From: a virus
IMG/VR virus record: IMGVR_UViG_3300035670_000272
Span: 1 to 54,356 of that record
Length of the DNA: 54,356 bases
Direction: 5' to 3' (one strand)
In this document: piece by piece, positions 32,764 through 40,520 of the stretch
Numbering within the stretch: the stretch's first letter is position 1
Layout of the letters: each line of letters begins with the position of its first letter
Made by a program: the position numbers and the translations under genes
The notes under the pieces: generated by a model
Told to the model about the DNA's origin: nothing
Database searches by the model: none
What the model saw: the letters and a program-made list of their open reading frames with translations, nothing else

Positions 32764-33229
32764 CTTCGCTCATATGCCGGTGGCGGATAACGCTGAAGTC
32801 GCTCTCGGTCCTGCTGCCTGGTGGCCCGACCTTGGCGAGAACGTTCGCGAGGCTACTGCGGCATACCGGGCAGGGGCTCGTCTCGTAATCGCTGTCGAAC
32901 CAGCCCTTGAAGCACGGTTCGCTGTGGGTGCATAGGCAACCTGTTCTGCCGCAATGCCGCTCGGGTGATTGCTGCTCTCGCGCCATGCGCGCTTCGGCGG
33001 CGACGCGGCGTGCCTGCTTCCATGCGGTAACGAGTACGGCGGGAGTGACCATCGCATCGACCAGACCGTAATGCTTCTTGATCTGATCCTTCGCGAACTG
33101 GACCGTCATGCCAGGTGCCCCGGCTTCCAGTACCTCCTGCCATGCGTAGACCTTGGCTTCGTTGGGTGAGTGCCTGCCGTCTAGTTCGTTGGCGTAGATC
33201 AGCAGTCCCAGGATCTCGTCGTCTGTCAT
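32756..33229 (-). CDS. Replication-associated protein with zinc cluster (putative)
   Basis: The protein has 157 residues. The N-terminal helical half (YANELDGRHSPNEAKVYAWQEVL) is of a type found near phage replication genes, and the second half has CGRTGCLCTHSEPC and PCPVCRS, enough cysteines for two zinc sites. It may be a loader or accessory protein. The function is inferred from place only. Confidence 0.5.
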   Translation of the reverse strand: MTDDEILGLLIYANELDGRHSPNEAKVYAWQEVLEAGAPGMTVQFAKDQIKKHYGLVDAMVTPAVLVTAWKQARRVAAEARMAREQQSPERHCGRTGCLCTHSEPCFKGWFDSDYETSPCPVCRSSLANVLAKVGPPGSRTESDFSVIRHRHMSEDG

Positions 33230-33531
33230 GCCCTCACCCGCGCTAACGCATCACGGAGCATCTGACTGTAACGCTCGCACTCTGAGTAATTCCCGGCGTA
33301 GGGCACCACGATAGATCCGCCAGGGTTGGATGTATGCGCGGTGGCCTTCTCGTAGGCGGCATCCGCGCTGACGCAACCAGTCGCGTAAGCCCAAGTCTGG
33401 AAGGATGAGTAGTCGTACTCCACATCCCACTCCTCATCCCCATCAGGATCCACCCATGCCACGTTGTAGAACGCCATATTCCACGTTCCATCAGCGCTCT
33501 GCCACGTTACGTTCTCTCGGTTGAAACTCAT
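33226..33531 (-). CDS. Hypothetical actinophage protein
   Basis: I use ATG 33531, which overlaps the upstream stop (ATGA). The 101-residue product is rich in aromatic and acidic residues (NRENVTWQSADGTW, WDVEYDYSSF, TSNPGGSIVVPY). This short family is common in actinophages with no known role. Confidence 0.6.
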   Translation of the reverse strand: MSFNRENVTWQSADGTWNMAFYNVAWVDPDGDEEWDVEYDYSSFQTWAYATGCVSADAAYEKATAHTSNPGGSIVVPYAGNYSECERYSQMLRDALARVRA

Positions 33532-33800
33532 CGGCTGCACCCCTGTCCTACGTAGCAGACGCGGTAATCGAAATGAACCCCGGTCTCGCACTTGAACTGA
33601 TCTTCGCCACAGCACTCGGCTAGGGTCTTCTCACATGAGTCCCCGCAAGGGCACATCGCTTTGGCCCTCTCATCTTCCCGCACTCGGGCGATCAGTTCGC
33701 AGGCGCAGATCGCCTGGTCGAAATGCGTATCAAGTCCGTACAGTTTCGCTGGCATGCTGCTGACGCGGCATAGCGGATCATGGTCCTCTTGTTTGTTCAT
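33528..33800 (-). CDS. Cysteine-rich HDPLC-family protein
   Basis: I use ATG 33800, behind GAAGGGTATTC. The 90-residue product has HDPLCR, ICACELIARVREDE, then CPCGDSC, ECCGEDQFKC and CYVGQGC. The first part matches the two small proteins at 2008-2462, and the rest adds a cysteine-rich tail. It probably binds metal. The function is unknown. Confidence 0.6.
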   Translation of the reverse strand: MNKQEDHDPLCRVSSMPAKLYGLDTHFDQAICACELIARVREDERAKAMCPCGDSCEKTLAECCGEDQFKCETGVHFDYRVCYVGQGCSR

Positions 33801-34651
33801 GGCTGAATACCCTTCTTCGTTTGTTGGATTCGTGCGTGTATCTCGGCGTACTGATCCATGCGCCGCTGGCCCCCGACTTTCTGACCGGATCGCGACGGCA
33901 GGGGTTCGTCCTCCCATCTTCCTTGCCGCAGCCAGGTCGTCGGGTGCGGCGTGAACTGATCTTCGCGGTTCGGGTCGGCGGCGAATCGCTTGGCTGCCGC
34001 GAGCAGGGTCTCCGCATCTACGCTGGATAAGGCTTCCTTGTAGGCGGTCGCCGCTGCACGCTTCCCGACCTTGCGTGGGTAGGCCCTCCAGAAGTCCTCG
34101 AAGGTGGCGCTGTAAGCGATTCTGGCGGGTCCGGCAGGGCTGGTGAGGGGAACCGGGAGGGGCTGGTCCTCGGGCGCTTCTGAGGGCGACTCAGGGCTCC
34201 CGCTCTCGGTATCTGTTATCTCGCCGGAATCGGTCAATAGTTCTTGATCTTTAGTACTTAAGTGGGTCTTAGTTAGTGAGTCGGTTTCGTTGCATGCATA
34301 GAACGATTCGTTCCTAGGGGCATGGAACATTTCGTTCCTACCCCGAGGCTCCCAATGAACGCGGTAAAGCGAAGTCAGCCAACGGTCATCTGATGATCTC
34401 CGCTGACGCACCTCGATAGCCCCGACATCCACCAACTGCTTCCTCGCGCGATCGACGGTCGGAACCCCGACGCCGAGCAGATCAGCGAGCCGCTGACGCG
34501 ACGGGAAACAGTCACCCCGAGCGTCCGCATGTTTCCGCAGTATGAGGTAAAGCCGTATCGCTAACGCGCTCACGCGCCGATCCATGAGAAGCCAATGCGG
34601 ACACATCTCGAATGGCCCCCGATGGACTTCTACTGTGCTATCGTCTGTCAT
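33797..34651 (-). CDS. Replication initiator-like winged-helix protein
   Basis: The protein has 284 residues. The N-terminus is a winged helix (ALAIRLYLILRKHADARGDCFPSRQRLADLLGVGVPTVDRARKQL), and the C-terminus (ATFEDFWRAYPRKVGKRAAATAYKEAL) is a block seen in phage replication proteins of the DnaD/DnaT-like kind. The middle is a low-complexity linker that holds two repeated DNA motifs. It may bind the origin and load host helicase, as the phage has none of its own. Confidence 0.65.
   Translation of the reverse strand: MTDDSTVEVHRGPFEMCPHWLLMDRRVSALAIRLYLILRKHADARGDCFPSRQRLADLLGVGVPTVDRARKQLVDVGAIEVRQRRSSDDRWLTSLYRVHWEPRGRNEMFHAPRNESFYACNETDSLTKTHLSTKDQELLTDSGEITDTESGSPESPSEAPEDQPLPVPLTSPAGPARIAYSATFEDFWRAYPRKVGKRAAATAYKEALSSVDAETLLAAAKRFAADPNREDQFTPHPTTWLRQGRWEDEPLPSRSGQKVGGQRRMDQYAEIHARIQQTKKGIQP
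34301..34340. repeat. Two iteron-like repeats inside the initiator gene
   Basis: GAACGATTCGTTCCTA (34301-34316) and GAACATTTCGTTCCTA (34325-34340) repeat with a 24-base period. They lie in an AT-richer stretch (about 34220-34340) beside ATGCATGCAT. Initiator genes often hold the origin, so these may be binding sites. Only two copies are clear. Confidence 0.35.
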
Positions 34652-34669
34652 GCGAATACCCTTTCGTTC

Positions 34670-34711
34670 GCGTGAGCCGTCTGGAATCCCCCCGATCCGG
34701 ACGGCTCACGC
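34670..34711. terminator. Long perfect hairpin upstream of initiator gene
   Basis: GCGTGAGCCGTC (34670-34681) pairs perfectly with GACGGCTCACGC (34700-34711), with further partial pairing inside the loop. It lies between two minus-strand genes, so it may end transcription after the HTH gene or protect the mRNA. No T run follows. Confidence 0.6.
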
Positions 34712-34724
34712 ATGTCTCGGGCGG

Positions 34725-35198
34725 TCATTCTGCCTTGAAGAGCGCGTCAGCGCCGTTCATCGTGATCCGTAAGACACGTTGCTGCCTGCCGGACGTACCA
34801 GCGCGTGTCAGCAACTCGCCATCGGCCTCGATCGGTTCGATGAGACCGGCGTTCAGGAGATCGCTGACGCGTTTGCTCGCGGCCCACGGGTCAAGGTTGG
34901 CGCGCGTCGCGGCTTCCTCGCCCGTCAGATCCGCCTTAGCGAACTCCCTCAGCAACGCATGTAGCATGGAGGACCGCTCCAGGGTCCGCGCTGCCGCCTT
35001 ACTCGTCGCTGGATCGCCCTTACGCGCGAGTTTCCCGGCATCGGGCACCCCGCTATCGGTGATCCAGCCGCGCTCCCTATCGAGCCGACAGACCTGACAG
35101 GCCGCACCGCCGCAAGCATGCGGTCGCGTGTCGATACTGGAGGTCGTGAAGAGGCCATTGAACATGCCCCCATCGCTGTTCATCCTGCGCTCGGGCAT
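34725..35198 (-). CDS. Winged-helix DNA-binding protein with cysteine pair
   Basis: The protein has 157 residues from ATG 35198, which has a GGGGGA site; ATG 35183 overlapping the upstream stop is an alternative. The N-terminus has HACGGAACQVC, and the C-terminal half is a winged helix (LTGEEAATRANLDPWAASKRVSDLLNAGLIEP). It could regulate the early block. Confidence 0.55.
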   Translation of the reverse strand: MPERRMNSDGGMFNGLFTTSSIDTRPHACGGAACQVCRLDRERGWITDSGVPDAGKLARKGDPATSKAAARTLERSSMLHALLREFAKADLTGEEAATRANLDPWAASKRVSDLLNAGLIEPIEADGELLTRAGTSGRQQRVLRITMNGADALFKAE

Positions 35199-35830
35199 CC
35201 GACATCCCCCGTCCCGTCGTAATACTGGCAGTAGTCACGGCAGAACCGCTTCGGCATCTCCGGCTCGGGGATCACATCAAGGTTCTGCTCGATATCCCGT
35301 AGCCACTTCAAGCCATCTAGCGCGATACCTGCATCGTATGGCTCGCTGTGAATCTTGATGTCGAGTTCATTACCGTCTCGGGGGAGACCGACAAGGCTGA
35401 CGGTATCGACACGACGACCCGTATTCTCTAGCAGATACCCATAGATCTGTACCTGGGTGCGCTGCTGAGATGACGGGAACGCCGATGTCTTCTTCTTCGT
35501 GATCGTCTTCCAATCCACGACCTCGAAGTTCTGCGTGTCGTAGCAGTCCACGTGACCACGCATACCGCCGTACTCCACCTCCAACTCCAGCAGGTAGCGA
35601 GGGTTGAACGGGTCGTCCTTCCGCTTCAGGTTCTTCTCGATAGCGGCATGGATCGCGGTACCCATCCACGCGGCCATCCCCAACGTGTCGTGATTTGTCG
35701 GCTGAGAGCCGATGAGCCTATGCCAGATACGGCGACGGCAGCCCCCGATCTCGCTCGGGCCTACGGCTTTCTGAAGCGAACGCTTACTGCCCTTGTCGTT
35801 CACAAGGGACATAACGAATTCCTTATCCAT
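35180..35830 (-). CDS. Cas4-like RecB-family exonuclease
   Basis: The protein has 216 residues. GPSEIGGCRRRIWHRL, GTAIHAAIEKNL, RGHVDCYD, EVVDWKTI and QVQIYGYLL give the PD-(D/E)xK nuclease core, and cysteines in GGC and FCRDYCQYY, VGCP could hold an iron-sulfur cluster as in Cas4. It would resect DNA ends for the annealing protein encoded nearby. Confidence 0.85.
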   Translation of the reverse strand: MDKEFVMSLVNDKGSKRSLQKAVGPSEIGGCRRRIWHRLIGSQPTNHDTLGMAAWMGTAIHAAIEKNLKRKDDPFNPRYLLELEVEYGGMRGHVDCYDTQNFEVVDWKTITKKKTSAFPSSQQRTQVQIYGYLLENTGRRVDTVSLVGLPRDGNELDIKIHSEPYDAGIALDGLKWLRDIEQNLDVIPEPEMPKRFCRDYCQYYDGTGDVGCPSAG

Positions 35831-35834
35831 AGCG

Positions 35835-35924
35835 TTACCCTTTCCTGTTGTTGTCGCCGGTCATGCCTAGCCAGTAGCCAAGCGCGAACACTAGGAGCAG
35901 AAGGATGATCTCGACGAGGTTCAT
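35835..35924 (-). CDS. Small single-TM protein (29 aa)
   Basis: ATG 35924 to TAA 35835 gives one hydrophobic helix (LVEIILLLLVFALGYWLG) and a short polar tail. It fills the gap between two genes and starts after GGTGATGGG. Short membrane proteins of this kind are common in actinophages. Confidence 0.55.
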   Translation of the reverse strand: MNLVEIILLLLVFALGYWLGMTGDNNRKG

Positions 35925-35928
35925 CCCA

Positions 35929-36297
35929 TCACCCCATATCCATCGCGGCACGAACCGCAGTACCGACGCTGCGAGCAATGTCGATCTGCACCTTGATCCG
36001 GTTCACGTTACTGCGAGCGACCCGCACCATCGCGTCCGCAGCGCAGAACGCGACGTACTGCAACTCGCAGAGGATCAAAGCCTCGTCCTCGATCTCCTGA
36101 ACAGTCATCTTCCTGCCGGACTCGTTCGCCCTAGCCCGAACGGAGAAGCGCGTCTTCGCCACCTCCAGATCCCATTCGGGCTTCGTCTTGCCGTAGTCAG
36201 TCTCGGCTGTCTCCAGTTTGGCGTGCGCTTCATCTAGTTCCTTGCTGAGCGAGATCAGTTTGTTCTCGACATCGGCAGGGGTCACCAACTTGTTCAT
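35929..36297 (-). CDS. Helical recombination-cluster protein
   Basis: The protein has 122 residues. It is nearly all helix (VENKLISLSKELDEAHAKLETAE, then VARSNVNRIKVQIDIARSVGTAVRA). Actinophages often have it between the annealing protein and exonuclease genes. It overlaps the upstream gene in ATGA. Its role is unknown, though a part in recombination is likely. Confidence 0.6.
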   Translation of the reverse strand: MNKLVTPADVENKLISLSKELDEAHAKLETAETDYGKTKPEWDLEVAKTRFSVRARANESGRKMTVQEIEDEALILCELQYVAFCAADAMVRVARSNVNRIKVQIDIARSVGTAVRAAMDMG

Positions 36298-36725
36298 ACC
36301 GTTACCTTTCCGGGCCAGTAGTACGGAAGATCGTCGGGCACATCGGGCCAGATCGGACCGTAGTAGTGAGGCATCTTCCGAATCAGATTGCTGCGATGGC
36401 TGCGGATAAGGTCATCCCCTGAGTCGCCGTACAGCCAGTCAGGACGCGGCGCTAACTTCTCCTTGTGGTAATTGAACTGCATGAGGAGCGTGTCCTTGTA
36501 GCCACGCGACCGCCACTCACGGCACATCGCGATACCGTAATCGACGAGCGAGGCTTCGTAGCCTGCCCACATCTTCACGGCGGGATGATGCCGCCAGCCG
36601 TCCGTGATACCAACGAGCGTGCGATAGATCTGCCACGCTTCGACGCGTTGCTTCCCGAGCCGCTGCCGGTCCAGGCTCAACGCGCACTTCCAGTAGTCAG
36701 CCCCGTAGGGCAGGAACGTTTGCAT
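36294..36725 (-). CDS. Pyrimidine dimer DNA glycosylase-like protein
   Basis: I use ATG 36725, behind GAAGGGTATC. The 143-residue product has QTFLPY, LDRQRLGKQRVEAWQI, GWRHHPAVKMWAGYEASL and REWRSRGYKD, matching the MSMEG_6728-type family related to T4 endonuclease V. Such proteins may remove damaged bases. The product may guard phage DNA or act on host DNA. Confidence 0.7.
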   Translation of the reverse strand: MQTFLPYGADYWKCALSLDRQRLGKQRVEAWQIYRTLVGITDGWRHHPAVKMWAGYEASLVDYGIAMCREWRSRGYKDTLLMQFNYHKEKLAPRPDWLYGDSGDDLIRSHRSNLIRKMPHYYGPIWPDVPDDLPYYWPGKVTV

Positions 36726-36744
36726 AGCGATACCCTTCTGTCGG

Positions 36745-37455
36745 TTACTCAGTCTCTCCGTCGATGATGGAGAGGCGATCAAGGATGATGAGGCGGAGTG
36801 TTGCCCCGGCATCGGCGCTCTCGACTGGATCGTCGAGACAGCCTGCATCTGTGGCCGTATCCCAGATGCTCTTCAACTCGTCGCGGTCAAGCGAAACGGA
36901 AGCGGCCTCAACCCATTGGGACAGGATCTCTTGCCGCGCGGCGTCGGGCTGCGTTGCCGCAGGCTCTTTCTCGTCCTCGTAATCCAGCGGAGGTACGAGC
37001 GTAGCCTTCACGACATCGTTACGGTTCCCGTCGTCGTACAGCGAGAGCCCGAACTGCGTACCCAGGTTGATCGCGGCACGCTTCAACGCGTCAGACTCGG
37101 CAGTCTTCACGGCCATATCGTGCGCCTCTCCACGGGACGGCTGAGTTGATGAACCGATAGCCGCTTCCGTGTAGGTCGTGTCCCCAAGGAAGTCGTCGAA
37201 CGCGTGGATGCGTAGCCGCATGATGACCTTGTAGCCAACATTCCAGCGACCGTTCTCATCCTTCTCCTCGAACATGAGATCCGCAGAGATAACGTCGGCG
37301 GACCAATTCCCGAATCCGAAGATACGGATGAGGTGAGCCTTCACATCCCAAGCCTCCAGATAGGAGAGGCTGATGCCGGACTGCTTCCGGCTCTGGATGC
37401 GCGAGACATTGAGCGGCTTCAGTAGTTGCGCGTACTGCTCGGCCGTCAGTTTCAT
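36745..37455 (-). CDS. Single-strand annealing protein (Rad52/ERF-like)
   Basis: The protein has 236 residues. LLKPLNVSRIQSRKQSGISLSYLEAWDV, then GFGNWSADVIS and RGEAHDMAVKTAESDALKRAAINLG, match phage Rad52-like annealing proteins. It pairs complementary single strands, working with the Cas4-like exonuclease and SSB. Leader GAAGGGTAACGC precedes the ATG. Confidence 0.8.
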   Translation of the reverse strand: MKLTAEQYAQLLKPLNVSRIQSRKQSGISLSYLEAWDVKAHLIRIFGFGNWSADVISADLMFEEKDENGRWNVGYKVIMRLRIHAFDDFLGDTTYTEAAIGSSTQPSRGEAHDMAVKTAESDALKRAAINLGTQFGLSLYDDGNRNDVVKATLVPPLDYEDEKEPAATQPDAARQEILSQWVEAASVSLDRDELKSIWDTATDAGCLDDPVESADAGATLRLIILDRLSIIDGETE

Positions 37456-37461
37456 GGTGCG

Positions 37462-37653
37462 TTACCCTTCCTTCGTCCGGTGACCGGGGATCGGTCGCCA
37501 TGCGTTGAGCGTGCTGAACTTCCAGACCGGCGTTCTGCCGACCTGAAGATCGGGCGGCGGCATCTGACCCCTCGCCTTGTATGAAGTGATCGTCTTCTCC
37601 GTGATCCCGTAGGCACGGGCGATATCGCTGATCGTGAAGAAGTCCTCGCTCAC
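37462..37653 (-). CDS. Small HTH protein (MerR/excisionase-like)
   Basis: The protein has 63 residues. FFTISDIARAYGITEKTITSYKARGQMPPPDL is a helix-turn-helix with wing of the excisionase type, followed by TPVWKFSTLNAW. It may control early genes. It overlaps the upstream stop. Confidence 0.75.
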   Translation of the reverse strand: MSEDFFTISDIARAYGITEKTITSYKARGQMPPPDLQVGRTPVWKFSTLNAWRPIPGHRTKEG

Positions 37654-38105
37654 GTTCTCTCCTTACTCGCGTAGTTGCAGTTCTGAATGAAGTTCACTAC
37701 CTCGTCCGGTGTCTCGGCGGATATCTCGTCGAGCATCAGCGGCTCCGGTGGCTCGTTGCGTTCGCGCGACCCTGGCTTCATGCGCCAATGTGAAGCGACG
37801 AACTTGTCGCCCCAGCGCGATACCTCGCACCACTCTTCGCTGTTCGGTATGAGTAGTTCGAGGCTGCACACGACTCGCTTGCCCCAGCCCTCTTCGGTGG
37901 CCCATCCCCAACTCAGGTCCTCGTCGTTGAGGGCTTTCGTTAGGGGCGCGTAGAAACGCCACGCAGCGGCAGCGAGATCGCGCTCTACCGCATCGTAGCG
38001 GGCAGGCCACCAGCAGGCCGGGCAGATGCAGTCATCGCTGCACTTGTCAGGCTCGTGGCAGGATAGGCAGTCGAGTCCTAGGTCTAGCGTCAGGTTGAAT
38101 GGCAT
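37650..38105 (-). CDS. Cysteine-rich hypothetical protein
   Basis: I use ATG 38105, behind AAGGGGAAAG. The 151-residue product has CLSCHEPDKCSDDCICPAC near residue 12, able to bind one or two zinc ions, and a tryptophan-rich rest (DLSWGWATEEGWGK). No family is recognised. Confidence 0.55.
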   Translation of the reverse strand: MPFNLTLDLGLDCLSCHEPDKCSDDCICPACWWPARYDAVERDLAAAAWRFYAPLTKALNDEDLSWGWATEEGWGKRVVCSLELLIPNSEEWCEVSRWGDKFVASHWRMKPGSRERNEPPEPLMLDEISAETPDEVVNFIQNCNYASKERT

Positions 38106-38118
38106 TACTTTCCCCTCC

Positions 38119-38271
38119 TTATGGCTTGACGTAATCGGTGATGTCCCAACCGCGCGGAACACAGGACAGGCAGAAGTACCCTGCCCATCCTCCAGCGCAA
38201 CGGTCCATCGCGTAGACACTCGCGGTCCTTCCGCATTGGCACTTCGCTTCGTACATACGGGGTCCGGTCAC
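38119..38271 (-). CDS. Small zinc-ribbon protein (50 aa)
   Basis: GTG 38271 overlaps the upstream stop (GTGA) and is preceded by GGAAGAG; ATG 38256 is an alternative. CQCGRTASVYAMDRCAGGW and YFCLSC give paired cysteines for zinc. The function is unknown. Confidence 0.55.
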   Translation of the reverse strand: MTGPRMYEAKCQCGRTASVYAMDRCAGGWAGYFCLSCVPRGWDITDYVKP

Positions 38272-38612
38272 GACAGGATCTCTTCCTGCTCGATCGCGGA
38301 CTCGCACAGATTGCAGCCGAACCACCAGCGCGGGTACGCCAGGAGATCCTGCCGCGAGATACCGCACCAGCGGCAGTCGCCGAAGTCGTCGAAGACGGGC
38401 GACGCGGCATCCTGCTTGATGTATTCCAGAGCCGCGCTGAGTGTCGGCTCGGTGCGGAGCGGAGAGTAGTACGTCCCGCCGTACTTACGAACGTGGATGC
38501 TGAAGGCATTTACCTGTAAGCCCTCGCGCAGCCACGGGTCGCGGTCGATGTAAACCGTGTAGCGATCGTCGCTGCACTCCCAGCGGTCCTCGCTCACTCG
38601 TCGTAGTTCCAT
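38268..38612 (-). CDS. Hypothetical protein with CxxC pairs
   Basis: I use ATG 38612, behind AGAAGGGTATTCGC. The 114-residue product has a beta-rich first part (DRYTVYIDRDPW, NAFSIHVRKYGG) and two CxxC pairs near the end (CRWCGIS, FGCNLCES). The function is unknown. Confidence 0.55.
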   Translation of the reverse strand: MELRRVSEDRWECSDDRYTVYIDRDPWLREGLQVNAFSIHVRKYGGTYYSPLRTEPTLSAALEYIKQDAASPVFDDFGDCRWCGISRQDLLAYPRWWFGCNLCESAIEQEEILS

Positions 38613-38657
38613 GCGAATACCCTTCTCTCGTAGGCTAACGATCGCTAGCCAAGGCGA

Positions 38658-38690
38658 GGCAGGAGGGAAAGGGAAGGGAACCCTCCTGCC
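38658..38690 (-). terminator. Hairpin after DUF932 gene
   Basis: GGCAGGAGGG (38658-38667) pairs with CCCTCCTGCC (38681-38690) around a purine-rich 13-base loop. On the coding strand the loop is pyrimidine-rich. It lies just after the DUF932 stop and probably ends or slows transcription there. Confidence 0.65.
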
Positions 38691-38706
38691 CCACGTTGGT
38701 GAGCGA

Positions 38707-39705
38707 TCACGCAGATAGCAGCGAGTACGCCTTCTGCTTGATCGGTTCGACAGCGCCCAGGAAGACGCGCTCGGCGCGCGCAACATCAGCGTCGCGCTTG
38801 CCTGCCTTCACGGGCTTCACCCAGTCAGCCCACTCGGTGATGGCGTTGAACGCTGCCCAGCGAGTTCCGGCGACGTTATGCTGGGTCGGGGCGAGCCAAA
38901 GACCGGCAACCTGCTCGCGGGTCTCCTCGACGCGCATCATCTGGAGGCTGCTCATGTCCTTACGCATCGGGAACAACTTCTCCGTGAACGTGTCGAACTC
39001 ACGGCGCGACATCTCCTGCGACACGAGTTCATCAACCGCAGTCTGGAACGCGTCGGCGTAATCGACGACGAGCCCCATCGCCTCGCGCGCCTGCTGGATC
39101 TTGCCGCGAATGTTGGTCGTGTGCTTCATCGACCACTTGCTGACCGCGCTCTGCAGACCGAACTGAACGGTGTTCGCGCAGACAGGCCGGACCGCAGTGA
39201 CGAACGCGGTGAAAGCCTTGCTCCCGTCGTGGCTAGTTGAGCAGACGAGGTACAGGTCTACGGTGTCCTGCCCTCCGGCGATGCTGATGTGCTGCGGCAT
39301 CTTCATGGATACGAACACCTGAGTCCCGCCGCGCAGGGAACCGGCAGTCTCGAAGACCGCGCCGGACTCGTCAACGAGAGTGTTCAGGAAGTCGAACGCT
39401 TCCTTGTTCTGGATGACGGTGTATTGCGATCCGACGACACCGAGACCTTGGAGTCCCAACTTCGGGTGGTCGCGGTAAGTCATGAAGCGATCGGGCGCGC
39501 TCACCATAACGACGCCGTTCTCGGTGAGTACCGGGGTCTGGACCGGATCGTCGGACTTCACGACCTCCCAATCCAACTGCGAGAGCCGGAGCGCGTCCTC
39601 AACTGTCTGCGCGCCGTCCGTGATAACGCCTAGGTGATGCCAGGGAACCTCGCGGTTGCTGAAGAACGCGGCGCTCCCGTCTTTGAATGTCTCTACTGCG
39701 TGCAT
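38707..39705 (-). CDS. DUF932 phage/plasmid-like protein
   Basis: I use ATG 39705, behind GGAAGGGTACGC. The 332-residue product has VETFKDGSAAFFSNREVPWHHLG, then QYTVIQNKEAFDFLNTLVDE and RPVCANTVQFGLQSA, typical of the DUF932 family found on phages and plasmids. The function is unknown; it is often expressed early. It lies after the eighth ribozyme element. Confidence 0.8.
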   Translation of the reverse strand: MHAVETFKDGSAAFFSNREVPWHHLGVITDGAQTVEDALRLSQLDWEVVKSDDPVQTPVLTENGVVMVSAPDRFMTYRDHPKLGLQGLGVVGSQYTVIQNKEAFDFLNTLVDESGAVFETAGSLRGGTQVFVSMKMPQHISIAGGQDTVDLYLVCSTSHDGSKAFTAFVTAVRPVCANTVQFGLQSAVSKWSMKHTTNIRGKIQQAREAMGLVVDYADAFQTAVDELVSQEMSRREFDTFTEKLFPMRKDMSSLQMMRVEETREQVAGLWLAPTQHNVAGTRWAAFNAITEWADWVKPVKAGKRDADVARAERVFLGAVEPIKQKAYSLLSA

Positions 39706-39727
39706 GTGCGTACCCTTCCGGTTAGGT

Positions 39728-39784
39728 CTGACGATCTCGTCAGCGGCACTATTCAGCACCGGACCCCTCTCGGGGTTTCGATCT
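39728..39784 (-). ncRNA. Type II hammerhead ribozyme, copy 8 (variant)
   Basis: The core is complete on the minus strand: GAAA, stem III ACCCC-GAGA-GGGGU, UC, stem I, CUGACGA. Cleavage is predicted between 39762 and 39761. Stem II here is GAUC with GAUC, four pairs, where the other copies have GAC with GUC. Stem I (CGGUGCU with AGUGCCG) has two wobble pairs. In place of the six-base pseudoknot, CTGACG and CGTCAG (39728-39743) form a local hairpin that could compete with the fold. The TAG stop of the upstream gene lies next to stem II. Confidence 0.75.
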
Positions 39785-39959
39785 AGTCAGTACGTTGATC
39801 GCAAGCGTGGCGAACCTTGAAGATCGGTCCGTCAGCCGCGAGTTCTGCGAGGCGTCGCATCCCCTCTTCGGTCGCGATGTTGATTGCCTCATATTCGGCA
39901 ATCGTTATTGGCTTGTATTTCTCAGCAGAAGACGTAGACAGTTCCGTCGAAGTCTCCAT
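39783..39959 (-). CDS. Small acidic protein (58 aa)
   Basis: ATG 39959 has AGGAGG six bases before it; ATG 39965 is too close. The product has a serine/threonine-rich start (ETSTELSTSSAEKYK) and a helix (IAEYEAINIATEEGMRRLAELA). No family is recognised. Its TAG stop is part of the ribozyme that follows. Confidence 0.55.
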   Translation of the reverse strand: METSTELSTSSAEKYKPITIAEYEAINIATEEGMRRLAELAADGPIFKVRHACDQRTD

Positions 39960-40194
39960 CGTCATCCTCCTCGGGGTCGTGAATCTGATACTCGTCGTGG
40001 TAGTCGTCCCACTTAGCGGTCATTTCGTGAACGTTGTTCTCAATGAAGCGGTATCCGAGCCGCGTCTGCCAGTAATCAGCAGAGGCAGCGCTGAACAGGA
40101 TCGGCTTGTCGAGATCCGGCAGCGCATAAAGCGCGTCGATAAGTTCCCGAACCGTGAGTGTTGCCTTGTTCGCTTCGACATTCGTCGTTGCCAT
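39922..40194 (-). CDS. Acidic hypothetical protein (90 aa)
   Basis: The product has TLTVRELIDALYALPDLDKPI, a helix and strand block found in short actinophage proteins, and an acidic tail (DPEEDDDGDFDG). It overlaps the genes on both sides, so no ribozyme fits at those junctions. The function is unknown. Confidence 0.6.
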   Translation of the reverse strand: MATTNVEANKATLTVRELIDALYALPDLDKPILFSAASADYWQTRLGYRFIENNVHEMTAKWDDYHDEYQIHDPEEDDDGDFDGTVYVFC

Positions 40195-40298
40195 TACCGC
40201 ATACCTCCCTCAACCCATCCCGCGATCCCCATGAACGCGAGCATTACTAGTGTGAAGAGTGTTGCTGCGGCGATCTCGCCGCGTTGCGTGAGCCTCAC
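40194..40298 (-). CDS. Small membrane protein (34 aa)
   Basis: GTG 40298 overlaps the upstream stop (GTGA) and TAA at 40194-40196 overlaps the next ATG (TAATG). LTQRGEIAAATLFTLVMLAFMGIAGWVEGG is a basic start and one TM helix, a form very common in actinophages. The function is unknown. Confidence 0.7.
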   Translation of the reverse strand: MRLTQRGEIAAATLFTLVMLAFMGIAGWVEGGMR

Positions 40299-40504
40299 GA
40301 TGCCTCCTCTGTCGGCGTGATCGGTGCCCCGAGCCATTCCTCAACGGCTTTGATGTGGAATAACTCGGGTGCGTTACTGAACTGCGTGATCTGAATGTGC
40401 TGAAGCGGGTCCCACCCGATCCGTTCCAACTCGTTCAGGGTGTTCCTGAGCGAGAAGATCGTCGGTCGGCGCAGGATGTAACCCGTCTGCAATCTTTCGA
40501 TCAT
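40295..40504 (-). CDS. Hypothetical protein (69 aa)
   Basis: The product has RRPTIFSLRNTLNELERIGWDPLQHIQI, alpha-beta, with no family recognised. It follows ribozyme copy 7 and uses the leader GGAAGGGGAAGCGC. It starts a group of four overlapping genes. Confidence 0.6.
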   Translation of the reverse strand: MIERLQTGYILRRPTIFSLRNTLNELERIGWDPLQHIQITQFSNAPELFHIKAVEEWLGAPITPTEEAS

Positions 40505-40520
40505 GCGCTTCCCCTTCCGT

